Below are positions 62,003 through 64,000 of a DNA stretch of 64,000 nt, piece after piece (position 1 is the stretch's first letter; every line of letters starts with the position of its first letter). The notes under the pieces were generated by a model. The model did not search any database, was not told the origin of the DNA, and saw only the letters and a program-made list of their open reading frames with translations. Made by a program: the position numbers and the translations under genes. This DNA comes from CAG-873 sp910578365 (GTDB lineage: Bacteria > Bacteroidota > Bacteroidia > Bacteroidales > Muribaculaceae), in the NCBI GenBank assembly GCA_951635545.1, contig OX620685.1, positions 3,573,253 through 3,637,252 on the forward strand, given 5' to 3'.

Positions 62003-62006
62003 CGGC

Positions 62007-63038
62007 ATGAAGAAAAAGAAACGTCCCAACAAATGGCTCATAGTCGTGCTGTGCGTGCTGGCTGCCGGAGCAGCAGGCGCATGGATGGCATGGCGATATA
62101 TCAACAATATTTATACCGGACCAGAACCGGTGCGCTTTTATGTGCCCGCAGAAACAAGCCCGCAGGCGCTGTCCGATACTCTATCGGCACGCCTGGGCCA
62201 AGGTTTCGGCTCGCGCGTGTACACTCTGTGGAAGGCTCAGAAGGCCGACCCTGCCAAGGCTTACGGCTCGTATGTAGTCAATCCAGGCGACAAAGCCATA
62301 ACCGTAAGCCGCAATCTGCGGTTCAACCGCCAGACTCCTCTGCGTATAGCAGTAGGCAATGCCCGCACACTCGACCAGCTGTACAGGCGCATAGGCTCGC
62401 GCATGGCTTTCAGCGCCCAAAACCTGCGGCATAGCGCCGACTCTGTACTGCGCAGCATAGGCTTTACCGACTCCACTCAGTTTGCCGCAGCATTCCTGCC
62501 ATATACATACGAGCTGTACTGGACTGACTCGCCTGCCAAACTGATGTCGCAGGTAGCCGGCTCCTACAAGCGATTTTGGACCGACGAACGCCGCGCCAAG
62601 GCCCGCAAGCTTGGGCTGACACCTACAGGAGTCGCCACACTGGCCTCGATTGTGGAGGAAGAAACCGCCAAAGCCGACGAGCGTCCGCGGGTGGCACGCC
62701 TGTATCTCAACCGCCTCAACAAAGGCATAAAGCTGCAGGCCGACCCCACAGTGAAGTTTGCTATCGGTGACTTTGCCATACGGCGCATAAGCGGCCGGAT
62801 GCTAAAAACACCTTCGCCCTACAATACATATATAGTAGGCGGACTGCCTCCCGGCCCGATACGCCTTGTAGAAACCGCCACAATCGACGGCGTGCTCGAT
62901 GCCCCGCAACACCCGTATATATATATGTGTGCCAAGGAAGACTTCTCTGGATACCACAACTTTGCCACAGACTATAAATCGCATATAGCCAACGCCCGAC
63001 TATATCAGGCCGAGTTAAACAAACGCAACATACGATGA
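62007..63038 (+). CDS. mltG: Endolytic transglycosylase MltG
   Basis: 343 residues, normal length. A basic start and one membrane anchor (KKKKRPNKWLIVVLCVLAAG) precede a LysM-like region and the YceG catalytic domain: LASIVEEETAKADERPRVAR (catalytic Glu), YLNRLNKGIKLQADPTVKF and SPYNTYIVGGLPPGPI. It cuts nascent peptidoglycan strands at the inner membrane. The TPR gene overlaps its stop by 4 bp. Confidence 0.95.
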   Translation: MKKKKRPNKWLIVVLCVLAAGAAGAWMAWRYINNIYTGPEPVRFYVPAETSPQALSDTLSARLGQGFGSRVYTLWKAQKADPAKAYGSYVVNPGDKAITVSRNLRFNRQTPLRIAVGNARTLDQLYRRIGSRMAFSAQNLRHSADSVLRSIGFTDSTQFAAAFLPYTYELYWTDSPAKLMSQVAGSYKRFWTDERRAKARKLGLTPTGVATLASIVEEETAKADERPRVARLYLNRLNKGIKLQADPTVKFAIGDFAIRRISGRMLKTPSPYNTYIVGGLPPGPIRLVETATIDGVLDAPQHPYIYMCAKEDFSGYHNFATDYKSHIANARLYQAELNKRNIR

Positions 63039-63871
63039 AACAAGCCCTTATACTGCTCGCACTGCTTGCAGCCGCCACACTGCACGCCGCCGAGCCGGCA
63101 GCGGTGAATTACGACGAAGACCCATACGTGATACTGGTGGGCGAGGCCGAGGCAGCCATAGCCGACGGCAACTACCCTGAAGCCGCCCAACGCCTGCTCG
63201 ACGCCATGTCGGTAGACCCCGAACGAGAATCAAATCCGCTGCTGCAAAGCAATCTCGCCATGGTATACAGCTATATGGACCGCGATTCGCTGGCACTGAA
63301 AAAACTCGACGAACTGATAGAGCGTGCCCCACGCATGACCACCGCCATACAGAACCGCGCCCATGTGCTGATGAAACTGGGCGACGACCGGCGCGCCTAC
63401 GACGACTTCTGCACCGTACTCGACATAGACTCGCTTAACCTCGACGCCCGCTACTACCACGGCATGATGGCACTGTACGGCGGACGGCGCGACATTGCCG
63501 AAAGCGATTTCACGGTACTCGAGAGCCGTGCACCGCGGTCGCTCGACACAGCAACCGCACTTGCCGCCCTGTATTCGCTCACCGGGCAGGACCGCCTGGC
63601 AATACCGTACCTGCGGCGGCTCGTTGAAGAAACGCCCTCGCCCGAATATTATTCGGCTCTTGCCGGCTGCCTGATGGCGCTCGACGACTACAGCGAAGCC
63701 TCGGCAATAATATCGGCAGGACTCAAACGCTACAGCCACGACCCCGAGTTGTACTACTACCGCGCCAAGCTCAATAAGGCACTCTACAGGCTTGACGACG
63801 CACACGCCGATGCCTTGAAAGCGATTGAACTCGGCGCTTCGCCCACACGCGTCAACGCCATTTTCAAATGA
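63035..63871 (+). CDS. Exported TPR-repeat protein
   Basis: 278 residues with a signal peptide (MKQALILLALLAAATLHAAE). Six or so tetratricopeptide-like repeats cover the rest (AEAAIADGNYPEAAQRLLDA, NLDARYYHGMMALYGGRRDI, YYYRAKLNKALYRLDDAHAD). It is translationally coupled to mltG, which suggests a periplasmic scaffold in wall metabolism; that is inference. Confidence 0.85.
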   Translation: MKQALILLALLAAATLHAAEPAAVNYDEDPYVILVGEAEAAIADGNYPEAAQRLLDAMSVDPERESNPLLQSNLAMVYSYMDRDSLALKKLDELIERAPRMTTAIQNRAHVLMKLGDDRRAYDDFCTVLDIDSLNLDARYYHGMMALYGGRRDIAESDFTVLESRAPRSLDTATALAALYSLTGQDRLAIPYLRRLVEETPSPEYYSALAGCLMALDDYSEASAIISAGLKRYSHDPELYYYRAKLNKALYRLDDAHADALKAIELGASPTRVNAIFK

Positions 63872-63916
63872 CCGTCCCACGCCTCGGCGGCAGCCATCAA
63901 TCTGCATCTGCTAAAA

Positions 63917-63948
63917 TTTGCGAATTTCAGGAATTATCACTAATTTTG
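63917..63948 (+). promoter_or_regulatory. Consensus promoter for a gene beyond the right edge
   Basis: TTTG (63917-63920), a 20-bp spacer and TAATTTTG (63941-63948), full consensus. No start codon of a clear gene appears before the window ends. Confidence 0.7.
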
Positions 63949-64000
63949 CAGCCGAATTAAAGCCGAGCGAACTCGGTCTTTTACTTTGCAAAGAAATACA

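Noticed and set aside
1..64000. tRNA or rRNA genes
   Set aside because: No stretch with a convincing cloverleaf or rRNA signature was found by eye; a covariance search would be decisive.

Overview
The window reads as a chromosomal segment of a gut Bacteroidales bacterium, most likely of the Muribaculaceae type. The grounds are: promoters of the Bacteroidetes form TTTG-N19-21-TAnnTTTG; Bacteroidetes-restricted families (GldH, DUF3575/DUF3868-like proteins, DUF4421, DUF4105, a carboxypeptidase-regulatory-like TonB receptor, a T9SS-type C-terminal tail); and a GC-rich core interrupted by visibly AT-richer accessory DNA. The family-level assignment is inference. No rRNA, tRNA or CRISPR array was recognised.

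Layout. 1-4396 (minus strand): a three-gene envelope operon, cut by the left edge. 4696-6350: an IS3-family element lying between a consensus promoter and pta-ackA (6393-8610). 8902-11022: a large secreted protein. 11084-12973: a transposable unit with 33/34-bp inverted repeats that holds an IS110-family recombinase and a structured, possibly antisense, RNA region. 13043-13220: a 178-bp MITE with an 18-bp TIR and a 9-bp target duplication. 13297-31561: a core block with a ZapA pair, RNase Y, RicT, GldH, an M24 peptidase, CCA transferase, QueD/QueE, DUF4105, a degenerate alkaline-phosphatase-superfamily protein, SecA, RadA, DUF4421 and GuaA.

31547-46178 is a genomic island integrated in the 3' end of guaA. 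A 13-bp piece of guaA is repeated at the far end, next to what looks like the original guaA terminator. The island carries a tyrosine integrase, a serine recombinase, an XRE regulator, a methyltransferase-like gene split by an IS110 element, a four-gene lipoprotein/zinc-ribbon operon behind a riboswitch-like attenuator leader, a NADAR-domain gene split by a second identical copy of the IS3 element, two unrecognised genes and a replication initiator with inverted repeats upstream.

46297-63871 returns to core-like genes: M13 peptidase, DUF2461, CYTH, a His-rich small protein plus TonB receptor (probable metal uptake), MiaA, a membrane protein, a tricorn-like S41 protease, two FdtA-like cupins, a MINPP-like phosphatase, a cupin, MltG and a TPR protein. 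A consensus promoter at 63917-63948 serves a gene beyond the window.

The most interesting signals are the attenuator leader at 36591-36862 and the operon it precedes, the two IS3 insertions (one separating pta-ackA from its promoter, one inactivating NADAR and carrying a partial tandem duplication), and the nested transposable unit at 11084-12973.
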